The notes beneath the pieces are model-generated. The model was given only the letters and a program-made list of their open reading frames with translations. It was not told where the DNA came from and ran no database searches. Made by a program: the position numbers and the translations under genes. Shown piece by piece: positions 23,801 to 30,914 of a stretch of DNA of 34,306 nucleotides. How positions within the stretch are numbered: position 1 is the first letter of the stretch; each line of letters opens with the position of its first letter. Source of the stretch: Actinomycetota bacterium (GTDB lineage: Bacteria > Actinomycetota > Acidimicrobiia > Acidimicrobiales > Ilumatobacteraceae); the NCBI GenBank assembly GCA_963169665.1, contig CAUJET010000214.1, positions 1-34,306 of the forward strand, written 5' to 3'.

Positions 23801-24938
23801 GACGACGGCCGGGGTGTACACGGCCACGTTCACCGTCACCGACGCCGTCGGCGCCACCGCATCACGGGCGTACACGTTCACGATCCGCTCGGCGCCGTCG
23901 GTCGCGACTCCCGCGTCGCTGCCTGCCGGCAGCGTGGGCACCGCGTACACGACGACGACCTTCACCGGCTCCGGTGGCCTCGCGCCGTACACCTGGTCGG
24001 CCACCGGTGTCCCCGCCGGACTCACGGTCTCGTCTGCCGGGGTGCTGTCGGGAACGCCGACTGCGACAGGTACCTCGACGGTCGTCGTGACGTTGCGTGA
24101 CTCCGCAGGGGCGACCACGACGCGTACGTACTCGCTGTCGGTGACGGGCGTCGTGTGTCCGACGATCACCGGTTGGAAGGGCGAGTACTTCAACAACCTG
24201 ACGTTCACGGGTCCGGCCGCGCTGTGTCGCAACGATGCGACGATCGACTTCAACTGGGGCTCCGGATCGCCGGACCCGTCGGTCGTGGCGGACCAGTTCA
24301 CGGCCAGGTGGACCCGGACCGTGAACTTCACGGCCGGCACGTACCGGTTCACCGCGGGAGCCGACGACGGGCTCCGGTTGTACGTCGACGGCACGCTCGT
24401 GCTGGATGCCTGGGTCGAGCAGAGCTACACGACCTACACCGCGACGGTCGACCTCAAGGCCGGGAACCACACGATCGTCTACGAGATCTACGAGAACTAC
24501 GGCGAAGCGGCCGCGACCCTCACCTGGTCGCCGCTCATCCCCGCGTCATGCCCGACCCCCGACTCGTCGAAGTGGACGATGGAGGTCTACGACGGCACGA
24601 CGTTGAGCGGCTCGCTCGTCCGGTGCAGCAACGAATCGAGCCTCGACAAGGACTGGGGAACCGGCACACCCGACTCGAAGGTGGGCAACGACACCTTCTC
24701 GATCCGGTGGACGCGCACGTGGACCTGGGCCGGAGGAACGTACAACGTGGTCGCCGGCAGCGACGACGGCGTACGCGTCTGGATCGACGGCGTGCTCGTG
24801 ATCGACTTCTGGCGCGACCGGGGATTCGGGACCTCGTCGGCGACGGTGACGCTCGCGGCCGGCACGCACACCGTGATCATGGAGTTCTACGAGAACGGTG
24901 GCTACGCCCGGGCCTCGCTCGCCCTCACCAGGGTCTGA
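20880..24938 (+). CDS. Giant prepilin-adhesin: class III signal, four He_PIG, choice-of-anchor-A-like and two PA14 domains
   Basis: 1352 residues. ERSDRDRG|FNLVEILIAIVLSG is a canonical prepilin site (cleavage after Gly16, Glu21 as +5) with assembly helix to about 40, and a PilW-like pilin head (to about 205). Then comes a beta-rich region (220-430) with a PGRHVFCKGLSVADD...YRGVVYAPGA pattern; He_PIG Ig-like domains at about 435-522 and 523-607; a choice-of-anchor-A-like domain (613-905, NPFGAAKRFQIITEGNATLG to GVFYGSLFAPDAAVS); two more He_PIG (917-1003, 1004-1089); and two PA14 domains (1096-1219, 1230-1351), a fold often carbohydrate-binding. There is no C-terminal sorting signal. It should be carried outside on the pilus, probably at the tip, as a surface or glycan adhesin. 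Its GTG overlaps the PilX-like stop, placing it in the minor-pilin operon. Confidence 0.88.
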   Translation: MITARPACERSDRDRGFNLVEILIAIVLSGIVSGVIVSTLFTSLDVIDNTTNMVADSADQSLVSTYLYRDAQASAGTDPATAQAASGAGVAVPTGGGDWGGCEQDGTLVVRFSWVDRSATSDLSTVTTWAVDRQDQLVRRSCDADGSVDLVLGRNISSVSAACRPDPACVGESTSISLSVRGANTRVPSDYTLTASLRGDLQESPNVSSAAPVALLVLGEQSATGACPVLDLAGKRPVNVLGNVVVSASCGASPVTGDQTLLKVSGTTSMLSRVDDPYASVTPPVDDCSRDSGLKPGSSSGADEVVVHTSTVTLSGAIAFQPGRHVFCKGLSVADDATITGTGVLWYVRGGLKVSTTATIDLSPATKGPYGNLLVWAPGTDDVSIGGDPISSYRGVVYAPGARVTVTSGTAIHVGTVAAAEVTIGGAGFTRLGLPVPTLSPGITALPAGQSGVAYPTTPIAYGGGTAPYTYSVSGLPSGLVMSANGSITGTPTAAGSFNVRVVVSDATQAYATVTFPLTIRTAVSVGAPSTLPNGQAGTAYTSTTMTGAGGLAPYSWSASGLPAGMSMTSAGVLRGTPTASGTFTVVVTVADTAGGVATRSYTLTIGVGGTPSNPFGAAKRFQIITEGNATLGSFGIEGAAAIGGNLVFKNYQTVAASETSTFTPSVGGQAVGLVVGGTVDLAGSGANNQLTVGTGFLHVGGVGGGALTTWGTNVHLATAGVTDNWSTPRAIVTADQSNQAAYPVVAPGVFDTASTFTQFRASSASIAALDPTTCSSIAAPAVTTAFGNYTLTLVAGKVNVWNLTLAQITAMGNVSGPTNASAATPLVINVTDAGSITLPERYWGPLQSGTKSAIMWNFPNATAVNVRGVFYGSLFAPDAAVSIDNVTFEGDVVAKTATITSGKYGLAHWTTAIPCTLGALSVQGPGSLANGQVGIAYGVTMDGSGGSPSYTWAVSGLPAGLAMTSAGVVSGTPTTAGVYTATFTVTDAVGATASRAYTFTIRSAPSVATPASLPAGSVGTAYTTTTFTGSGGLAPYTWSATGVPAGLTVSSAGVLSGTPTATGTSTVVVTLRDSAGATTTRTYSLSVTGVVCPTITGWKGEYFNNLTFTGPAALCRNDATIDFNWGSGSPDPSVVADQFTARWTRTVNFTAGTYRFTAGADDGLRLYVDGTLVLDAWVEQSYTTYTATVDLKAGNHTIVYEIYENYGEAAATLTWSPLIPASCPTPDSSKWTMEVYDGTTLSGSLVRCSNESSLDKDWGTGTPDSKVGNDTFSIRWTRTWTWAGGTYNVVAGSDDGVRVWIDGVLVIDFWRDRGFGTSSATVTLAAGTHTVIMEFYENGGYARASLALTRV
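22491..22697 (+). repeat. He_PIG repeat, copy related to 23937-24143
   Basis: Encodes residues 538-606 of the adhesin (GTAYTSTTMTGAGGLAPYSW onward). It is much closer to the fourth He_PIG domain than to the others, down to shared DNA such as GGTGGCCTCGCGCCGTAC, suggesting duplication or gene conversion inside the gene. Confidence 0.7.
23937..24143 (+). repeat. He_PIG repeat, copy related to 22491-22697
   Basis: Encodes residues 1020-1088 (GTAYTTTTFTGSGGLAPYTW onward), the near twin of the second He_PIG domain, separated from it by the choice-of-anchor-A-like and third He_PIG domains. Confidence 0.7.
24165..24935 (+). repeat. Two PA14 domain units at the adhesin C-terminus
   Basis: Two diverged units of about 122 residues (24165-24536 and 24567-24935). 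Each has a W(K/T)xE(Y/V)(F/Y) opening, a C-R/S-N(D/E) segment, RWTRT, then GxDDGxRxxxDGxLVxD and a YEN(Y/G)G end. The pair of adjacent Asp in AGADDG and AGSDDG is the place where PA14 lectins bind calcium. Confidence 0.75.
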
Positions 24939-24944
24939 TCGACC

Positions 24945-24977
24945 GACGATCAGGCGACGATCAGGCGGCGATCAGCC
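24945..24977. repeat. Three 11-bp tandem repeats between convergent genes
   Basis: GACGATCAGGC occurs twice, then GGCGATCAGCC. Because the period is 11, the GATCA core places TGA on the minus strand in all three frames; the third copy carries the stop of the GGDEF-EAL gene. Confidence 0.6.
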
Positions 24978-27560
24978 GGCGACGGGCGGCGGCAGCGGTG
25001 AACCGGTCGGCACCCGCGGCGGGAGCTTCGGCACCGCGTGCGGCGCGCTCGGCGCGTCGGTGGCGCCCCGTGTGCGCGACGACAGGAACGCCAAGTAGTC
25101 CATGCCCGCCAACGGGCGGGTGATGACGTATCCCTGGCCGATGTCGACCCCGGCGGCACGCACCTGGCTCAGTACCTCGGCATCCTCGATCCCCTCGGCC
25201 ACCACCTGCAGGTGGAGCGCCGCGGCGAGTTCGACGGTGGACCGGATGATGGCGATCGCCCGCGTGTCTCCGCCGATCGCCAGCACGAACGACTTGTCGA
25301 TCTTCACCTCGTCGACCTCCAGGTCGAGCAGGCGGGCCATCGACGAGTACCCCACACCGAAGTCGTCGATCGAGATCCGCATGCCGGCTGATCGAAGGTT
25401 CGCGATCGAGCGCGAGGCCCGGTCGGGATCGTGGGCGAGCTCGGTCTCGGTGATCTCGAGCGTCAGCTTCTCCGCCGGGTATCCGTAGATGCGCAGCAGG
25501 TCGGCGATGTACTCGGCGAGGTTGTCGTCGACCACGTCGCGATGGGAGATGTTCACGCTCACGCCCACGTGCGGACAGCGTTCGGCGTGGAACGAGATCG
25601 CTTGGGCCAGCACCGCCCGTGTCAACCCTGGTACCAAGCCGGCACGCTCGGCGACCGGTACGAACTCGTCCGGCAGCAGCAGACCGCGGGTGGGGTGCTG
25701 CCATCGGACCAGCGCCTCTGAACTGGTGATCCGACCGTCGCGTAGGCCGACCTTGGGTTGGTAGTACAGCGAGAGTCCGCGGTGCTCGATCGCATCGCGC
25801 AGATCCTCGAGCAACTGCAGCTTCTCGCGGGTCTGGAAATCGCTGGCCGGGTGGTACATCTCCACCCCGGTGCGGCGGTGCTTGGCGTCGTACATCGCGA
25901 CGTCGGCGCTGCGCAGCACACCCGAACGGGTGCGGCTGTGCCCCGGATAGAGGGCGACGCCGATGGCGGCGCCGACGCGGACGCTGATCTCGTCGACGAC
26001 GAACGCCTCGTCCAACGAACGCTGGAGCAGCTCGGCCCCGTCGATCGCGGCCCGGTCGTCAGGCGCCATGATCACGACGCCGAACTCGTCGCCGCCGAGG
26101 CGGGCGAGCAGGCCTGCGTCGCCGACCACGGGCCGGAACCGGTCGGCGACCAGTCGGAGCAACTCGTCGCCGGCGTGGTGACCGAGCGAGTCGTTGACCT
26201 CCTTGAAGCCGTTGAGGTCGATGATCATCACGGCGACGGTGCCAGGTGCCACCTCGATCAGTCGGTCGAGCCCTTCGAGGAAACCACGACGGTTGGTGAG
26301 CGACGTGAGCTCGTCGGTGCGTGCCAGCCGATAGCTCTCGCTGCCGGTGTGCAGTTCGTGCACCGTCATCGCGGTGCGGAGGATCACCGCCGCCACGGCC
26401 GTGAGCGCGAGCAGGGACGCCACGAGATCGACGTCGTCGACGATGCCGGCGCCGAGGATGCCGAGCGCCATCAGGCTGAACAGGACCGGGATCACCGTGA
26501 GCTGTGCCGCTCGCTCGGCGCCCTGACGGCGGTTCGTTCGAGGGAGCCAGGCCGACAGCCCCACGAGCAGCCCGGCGACGAGCCGTACGCTCTGTGCCCA
26601 GCGGGGGAGCGCCCCGATGATCGGTCCGTCGTTCGACATCTCGGCGGCCCATCGCAGCTGACCGATGTCGCCGGCGACGAGCAGGCATGCGGCGGCGGTG
26701 AGGGCGAGGACCGCTGCGCTCGGCCGGTAGCGCATGGCCGACCATGCAGCGGCGACCACGACGGCGAGGACGAGGTCGAGGACGAGTGCTGCGAACGCGA
26801 GCCGAACCTCGTAGACGTCGGTCGTCCCGTTCGCCATGTCGGTGAACGACCCCGCCCACAACATCGCGCCGGCCGCGCCGGCGCCGAGGACGAGGATCAT
26901 CCCGTCGAGCCGATCGCTCCGCAGCGCAGCCGGGTTCACGTGGCGGGTGATGACGGCGGCGGCGACAGCCAGGGTCGCGGTGCCGGCGAGGCGGACGATG
27001 TCGGATGGGCGAGGCGTGCTCAGGGCGTCGAGATGGAACACCGATGCGATCGAGAGTGCGTACAGGCCCAGCGCGCACGCCAACAGCTGCCACGGGCGCC
27101 GACGGTGCCGGTCGGCCTGGGCAGCGACGAGCACCAGGGTGAACGGGAGCGCGGCGGCGAGGAGATCGATCGGGTGGAGACTGCGAGAGGCCCTCGTCGG
27201 ACGGTCGACCGATGTCAGGGTTGCCGCGACCACCACGACGGTGGCGACCAGGAACATGGCTCGCAGCAGCAGCGTCGCCCGTCGGGTCGGCAGGGCGAGC
27301 GCATCGGTGGCGCGTCGCCTCCGGTCGGCGGCGGTGCCCGTTCGCACCCGCGGGCCGTGCTGAACCTCCGCACGCTCGGTCGCACGCTCGGTCGCACGCT
27401 CGGGTTCACGCATGGGCGGCGGGGCCGGTGCAGCTGCGGCCGACGTGCACGTCGCATCGGCCATCGCGGCGTCGAGCGCGGTGCTCACGACCGGTGCCGG
27501 TGCTGCCGGTGCTGCCGGTGCTGCGAGGTGGTGGCTGCCGAGTCGGGGCCGTCGGGACAT
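24972..27560 (-). CDS. Membrane GGDEF-EAL c-di-GMP turnover protein
   Basis: 862 residues from ATG 27560. A low-complexity Ala/Pro/Thr N-terminus (about 1-95) with short tandem repeats precedes roughly eight or more hydrophobic segments (about 100-390) forming a membrane sensor, then GGDEF (489-493) and EAL (615-617). The EAL domain keeps its catalytic set: EALVRW, VNISHRD, LEITETE, SIDDFGVGYS, EVKIDKSF and VVAEGIED. GGDEF is intact, but the RxxD inhibitory site is absent (GDAG there). Both synthesis and hydrolysis of c-di-GMP are possible; the net direction is unknown. A short Pro-rich tail ends the protein. Convergent with the pilus adhesin, 33 bases apart. The start is uncertain: no ribosome site, and the frame is open to 27686. 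Confidence 0.9.
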   Translation of the reverse strand: MSRRPRLGSHHLAAPAAPAAPAPVVSTALDAAMADATCTSAAAAPAPPPMREPERATERATERAEVQHGPRVRTGTAADRRRRATDALALPTRRATLLLRAMFLVATVVVVAATLTSVDRPTRASRSLHPIDLLAAALPFTLVLVAAQADRHRRRPWQLLACALGLYALSIASVFHLDALSTPRPSDIVRLAGTATLAVAAAVITRHVNPAALRSDRLDGMILVLGAGAAGAMLWAGSFTDMANGTTDVYEVRLAFAALVLDLVLAVVVAAAWSAMRYRPSAAVLALTAAACLLVAGDIGQLRWAAEMSNDGPIIGALPRWAQSVRLVAGLLVGLSAWLPRTNRRQGAERAAQLTVIPVLFSLMALGILGAGIVDDVDLVASLLALTAVAAVILRTAMTVHELHTGSESYRLARTDELTSLTNRRGFLEGLDRLIEVAPGTVAVMIIDLNGFKEVNDSLGHHAGDELLRLVADRFRPVVGDAGLLARLGGDEFGVVIMAPDDRAAIDGAELLQRSLDEAFVVDEISVRVGAAIGVALYPGHSRTRSGVLRSADVAMYDAKHRRTGVEMYHPASDFQTREKLQLLEDLRDAIEHRGLSLYYQPKVGLRDGRITSSEALVRWQHPTRGLLLPDEFVPVAERAGLVPGLTRAVLAQAISFHAERCPHVGVSVNISHRDVVDDNLAEYIADLLRIYGYPAEKLTLEITETELAHDPDRASRSIANLRSAGMRISIDDFGVGYSSMARLLDLEVDEVKIDKSFVLAIGGDTRAIAIIRSTVELAAALHLQVVAEGIEDAEVLSQVRAAGVDIGQGYVITRPLAGMDYLAFLSSRTRGATDAPSAPHAVPKLPPRVPTGSPLPPPVAG

Positions 27561-27893
27561 GTGGTGGCGTTCGGTGTCGTGGTGAGGAGTTGCGCGGGTG
27601 GACGTTCGAGGCGTCGGTGGATTGTCGGCACGCCGAAGCCGCTGCTTGAACACAAGAGCTGGTGTGGAGATGATCAGATCCACCACGGAACGTGGTCGAC
27701 ATCACGCGTCGAGCGCTGGCTGCGGCTGCGGCGCCCTCCTCGAGCTCTAGGCTGACGGTCGGCGGACCCCCTCGTCGATGCTCGGTGTCGTGCATCCGGA
27801 GCCGATCCAGATCTGATCATCTCTCGATCCGGTCTCGATCTCGCGGCCGGAGCGCGATCCTCCGATCCCCCACCAACCCGGGAGGCGTGACTC
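27561..27893. other. 333-base intergenic region between divergent genes
   Basis: Lies between the GGDEF-EAL gene (minus) and the secreted protein gene (plus). It contains the 14-bp inverted-repeat pair at 27668/27810, a GATC-rich stretch around 27803-27850, and GGAGG at 27881-27885, the ribosome site of the secreted protein gene. I see no convincing gene or -10/-35 pair in it. Confidence 0.6.
27668..27823. repeat. Pair of 14-bp inverted repeats 128 bp apart
   Basis: GAGATGATCAGATC (27668-27681) recurs exactly in inverted orientation as GATCTGATCATCTC (27810-27823). Both hold the palindrome TGATCA. A perfect 14-mer pair in such a short region is unlikely by chance and may be two operator sites or the feet of a DNA or RNA loop. 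Confidence 0.6.
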
Positions 27894-30035
27894 GTGCACA
27901 CAACCTCGAAATCGTCACCAGTGAGCTCCACGTCGAGTTCCGGGTCCAGTTCGCGTCGGCAGCGGTTGGTTCGCGTCGTCGCCGCGACGCTCGCGCTCGG
28001 CGCGTCGCTCAGCGTGATCCCCGACCTGCCGTCGTTCCCCGGTCTGCCGTCGCTGTCAGCGGGCACCGCAGCGGCTGCTCCCGATGATCCGACCCCTGAG
28101 CCACTCGACACATGGGCCTGGTGCGGCGTGCATCCCGACGATCCGACGGCAGCCGTGGCCGCACGATCCATGGCCGACGCTGCCGGGATCGACGCCACGT
28201 TCGGACCCTGCAACGTGCCGACGCCCGACTACACGCCGGCGTTCACCGCCAACCGCTACGTGTCCCCGGAGCTCTACCGGCGGCTCGTCGACATCAATGC
28301 CGCCGCAGGCATCAAGACGGTCGTGTACGACGCTCGGCTCTGGTCGCCCAACGCTGTCGTGCGGGCCGACGCAGTGCAGTTCTGGTCCCCCGTGTTCGAA
28401 CACATCGCGGCGTGGGATCTCGGCGACGAATTCGACCCGTCGGGCAGCGAGTGGCCACTGCTGATCCAACGATGGAATCTCGTGCTCGCCGACGTCACGC
28501 CGGTCTCCGGCATCCGCCCGTTCACCAATCACCTCTCCTCGGCGACCGACGAGGCCCTCGCAGATCTGACGGGCACCGAGCAGCTGCTCTCGTTCGCGTC
28601 GTATGCGGGTGACCTCGGTGCGTCGATCGCGCGCTCGCACGCAAGCGAGGCCACGCTGATGTGTGGCGTCAACGTCTTCGACCACCATGTGTTCTTCACG
28701 AACCCCGACAAGATCCGTGCCGACATGGCTGCCCTGCGCTCGGCAGGATGCGATCAGTTCCTGATCTTCGGTGGCCAGCGCGTGTACGGCAGCAACGCCT
28801 TCGGTGTCGCCTCGCTGGTCGACAGCGACGGCGCGCCCACTGCGTGGGCGCCAGCGGTCCAGGAAGGATCCGGTCGGTCGAGCTTCACCGGCGTCGGGCC
28901 TGCCCGGCTCCTCGAGTCGCGTCTCGACGCCGGCTCGAGCACCGTGGACGGGCTGCAGATGGCCGTCGGCCGGCGGGGCGCGGGGTCGGTCACCGCCGTG
29001 GATGTCGTCGGCCGTGCAGGGGTCCCGAGCGCCGTCGCCGCAGTGTCGCTCAACATCACCGCCGTCGATCCGGTTCGCGATGGCTTCATCACGGCGTATC
29101 CGTGCGGGGCGGTGCAGCCCAACGCTGCGCAACTCAACTACTCCCGCCGGGTCACGCTGTCGACTGCGGTGCTCGTCGAGCCCGGTGATGACGGACGGGT
29201 GTGCGTGTTCACGCTCTCGGACATCGACCTGGTGATCGACGTGAACGGCTACATGCCGCTCGGCGCAGCGTTCGAGGCCGTGCTGCCGGCCCGCCTGCTC
29301 GAGACCCGGGCAGAGGAGTGGCTCACGACCGTCGATGGCCGAGACAGCGGCGTCGGGACTCGCGGGGCCGGCACGATCACCGAACTCCAGGTCGCTGGGC
29401 GGGCGGGCGTGCCGTCGACCGTCAACGCAGTCGTCCTCAGCGTCACCGTGACCAACACCCGAACGGCGGGCTTCGTGACGGTGTTCCCGTGCGGCGGAGC
29501 GACACCGACATCGTCGAACCTCAACTTCGCGTCCGGTGCAACGATGACGAACGCCGTCGTGACGAGTACCGACGCATCGGGCAAGGTCTGTCTGTACACG
29601 ATGTCGGCTGTCGACATGGTGGTCGATCTCGGCGGGTATCTCCCGGTCGCGGCGCCGATCTCGACGGCCCCTCCGGTTCGTGTCCTCGACAGCCGGGCAG
29701 GCCCCGGCCTGTCGACCATCGATGGTCTGCAGTTCGCGATCGGTGCCCGAGCGTCCGACACCGTGACGACACTGCCGATCGGAGGTCGCGGGGGGATCCC
29801 GAGCGACGCCGGTGCGGTGGTGCTCGACGTCACGGTCACCGACGCGGAACGGAGCGGGTTCGTCACCGTGTTCCCGTGTGGCACGGCTCGGCCCACTGCA
29901 TCACATCTGAACTTCGCTGCTCGTCAAACGCTGTCGAACATGGTCGTTGCCGATCTCGCGGCCGATGGCACGGTCTGCCTGTATGCGATGGCCGGCACCC
30001 ACCTCGTCGTGGACGTCCTCAGCTACCTCCCCTGA
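27894..30035 (+). CDS. Secreted protein: glycosidase-like domain plus three 120-residue repeats
   Basis: 713 residues. A Ser/Thr-rich head, basic RRQRLVR and hydrophobic stretch (about 28-43) followed by SAGTAAAAPDD (55-65) form a Sec signal peptide. Residues about 70-320 look like a TIM-barrel glycosidase-type domain (DTWAWCGVHPDD, KTVVYDARLW, AAWDLGDEFD with E179 as possible acid/base, QFLIFGGQRVYG), with cysteines typical of an exported fold. I cannot assign a GH family. Three repeats follow (336-456, 465-584, 594-713), each with P(A/V)R(L/V)L(E/D)(T/S)R, DG, GR(A/G)G(V/I)P, GF(V/I)T, (F/Y)PCG, and VC(V/L)(F/Y) then V(I/V)D. The GTG start has GGAGG eight bases upstream. Probably an exported polysaccharide-acting or surface protein. 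Confidence 0.85.
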   Translation: MHTTSKSSPVSSTSSSGSSSRRQRLVRVVAATLALGASLSVIPDLPSFPGLPSLSAGTAAAAPDDPTPEPLDTWAWCGVHPDDPTAAVAARSMADAAGIDATFGPCNVPTPDYTPAFTANRYVSPELYRRLVDINAAAGIKTVVYDARLWSPNAVVRADAVQFWSPVFEHIAAWDLGDEFDPSGSEWPLLIQRWNLVLADVTPVSGIRPFTNHLSSATDEALADLTGTEQLLSFASYAGDLGASIARSHASEATLMCGVNVFDHHVFFTNPDKIRADMAALRSAGCDQFLIFGGQRVYGSNAFGVASLVDSDGAPTAWAPAVQEGSGRSSFTGVGPARLLESRLDAGSSTVDGLQMAVGRRGAGSVTAVDVVGRAGVPSAVAAVSLNITAVDPVRDGFITAYPCGAVQPNAAQLNYSRRVTLSTAVLVEPGDDGRVCVFTLSDIDLVIDVNGYMPLGAAFEAVLPARLLETRAEEWLTTVDGRDSGVGTRGAGTITELQVAGRAGVPSTVNAVVLSVTVTNTRTAGFVTVFPCGGATPTSSNLNFASGATMTNAVVTSTDASGKVCLYTMSAVDMVVDLGGYLPVAAPISTAPPVRVLDSRAGPGLSTIDGLQFAIGARASDTVTTLPIGGRGGIPSDAGAVVLDVTVTDAERSGFVTVFPCGTARPTASHLNFAARQTLSNMVVADLAADGTVCLYAMAGTHLVVDVLSYLP
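28899..30032 (+). repeat. Three 120-residue repeat units of the secreted protein
   Basis: Units at 28899-29261, 29286-29645 and 29673-30032, with matching PCG and VC(V/L) cysteine pairs that could form one disulfide per unit. The units are diverged in DNA, so they are old duplications. Such repeats are frequent in exported proteins of Ilumatobacter-like Acidimicrobiia, from general familiarity. Confidence 0.8.
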
Positions 30036-30154
30036 GGCGGACCGATGGCGGTTCGCCGACAACGAGTGCGGCGACCTCGCCACGGTCGACGCCTCGAGGG
30101 CATCGGCGTCGCGCTCGAAGAGCTCCCATCCGTCTGCGATCAGTGTTCGCCGCG

Positions 30155-30877
30155 TCAGTGATCGGTTGCCTGCCAGGCGTCGTGCTCGAGCGCTCGGCTG
30201 AGCGCGGCGACGTGTCGCATGAAGTCGTCCCGGTGGGGATCGGTCGCAGTCGCGGCGAGCGCGGCGTAGAGCCCGAGTCGGGCGGCTGTCGAGAAGCCGG
30301 CGTCGTCGAGGCGGCCGACGCTCCACAGTGCCATCGCCCCGGTGTACGACACGAAGATCTGGCGCGCGATCCCGGCCGCATCGACATCGTCGCGCAGGAT
30401 GCCGATGGCCTGCGCCCGTCGCATCAGCGGCACCTGCGCATCCGACGGCATGGCCCCGCCCGGGCGGCGAGGTCCCGCACGTTGTGCGATCGCGACCACC
30501 TGTCGGAACACGTTCGAGTCGGCGACGAACGCGGCCACCGTCTGATCGACGACGAGCAGCGCACCGGCGATCGGATCGCTCGCGTCGATGGCCGTGAGCG
30601 ATTCGCCGAGTTCGGACATGACCCGGTCGACCAACGCTCGGACGACGTCGTCGCGCGTGCCGACGAGGTTGTAGATCGTGGCCGGGGCGACGCCGGCGAG
30701 CGCGGCGATCTCCTCGGTGCTCACCTCGTCGGAGTGGCGTTGGGCGAGCAGCGTGGTGGCGGCATCGAGGATCGCGTCGCGGCGGCGCGCCTTGTTGAGG
30801 TCGCGCCGGTTGCCATCGCGTCGGTCGAGGTCGCTGCCGGTCACGGCGACGAGTCTGGCCTGCGGGAGACCGTCCAC
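30155..30877 (-). CDS. TetR-family transcriptional regulator
   Basis: 240 residues. The HTH is at about 52-77 (VSTEEIAALAGVAPATIYNL), preceded by the TetR helix ARRRDAILDAATTLLAQR, and the rest is a helical ligand-binding domain (LVVDQTVAAFVADSNVFRQV, ARQIFVSYTGAMALWSVGRL). The GTG at 30877 is supported by AGAGGA about eight bases upstream. It is divergent from a Rieske oxygenase gene with a perfect 20-bp dyad between them, so it very probably represses itself and the oxygenase. The ligand may be the oxygenase substrate, which is unknown. An N-terminal extension of about 30 residues makes it slightly long. Confidence 0.9.
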   Translation of the reverse strand: MDGLPQARLVAVTGSDLDRRDGNRRDLNKARRRDAILDAATTLLAQRHSDEVSTEEIAALAGVAPATIYNLVGTRDDVVRALVDRVMSELGESLTAIDASDPIAGALLVVDQTVAAFVADSNVFRQVVAIAQRAGPRRPGGAMPSDAQVPLMRRAQAIGILRDDVDAAGIARQIFVSYTGAMALWSVGRLDDAGFSTAARLGLYAALAATATDPHRDDFMRHVAALSRALEHDAWQATDH

Positions 30878-30894
30878 CCTTGACGTCCTCTCGA

Positions 30895-30914
30895 ACTTGG
30901 AGTTGACTCCAAGT
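30895..30914. promoter_or_regulatory. Probable TetR operator in the divergent promoter
   Basis: Perfect dyad ACTTGGAGT-TG-ACTCCAAGT (9-bp arms, 2-base spacer) between the TetR gene (start 30877) and the Rieske gene (start 30915). It abuts the Rieske ATG, so bound protein would block transcription start on that side. Dyad seen directly; binding inferred. Confidence 0.7.

Noticed and set aside
27359..27420. 12-bp tandem repeats (GCACGCTCGGTC) as a regulatory array
   Set aside because: They are coding repeats for the Ala-Thr-Glu-Arg linker of the GGDEF-EAL protein.
25758..27755. 665-codon plus-strand open frame opposite the GGDEF-EAL gene
   Set aside because: Antisense shadow without motifs.
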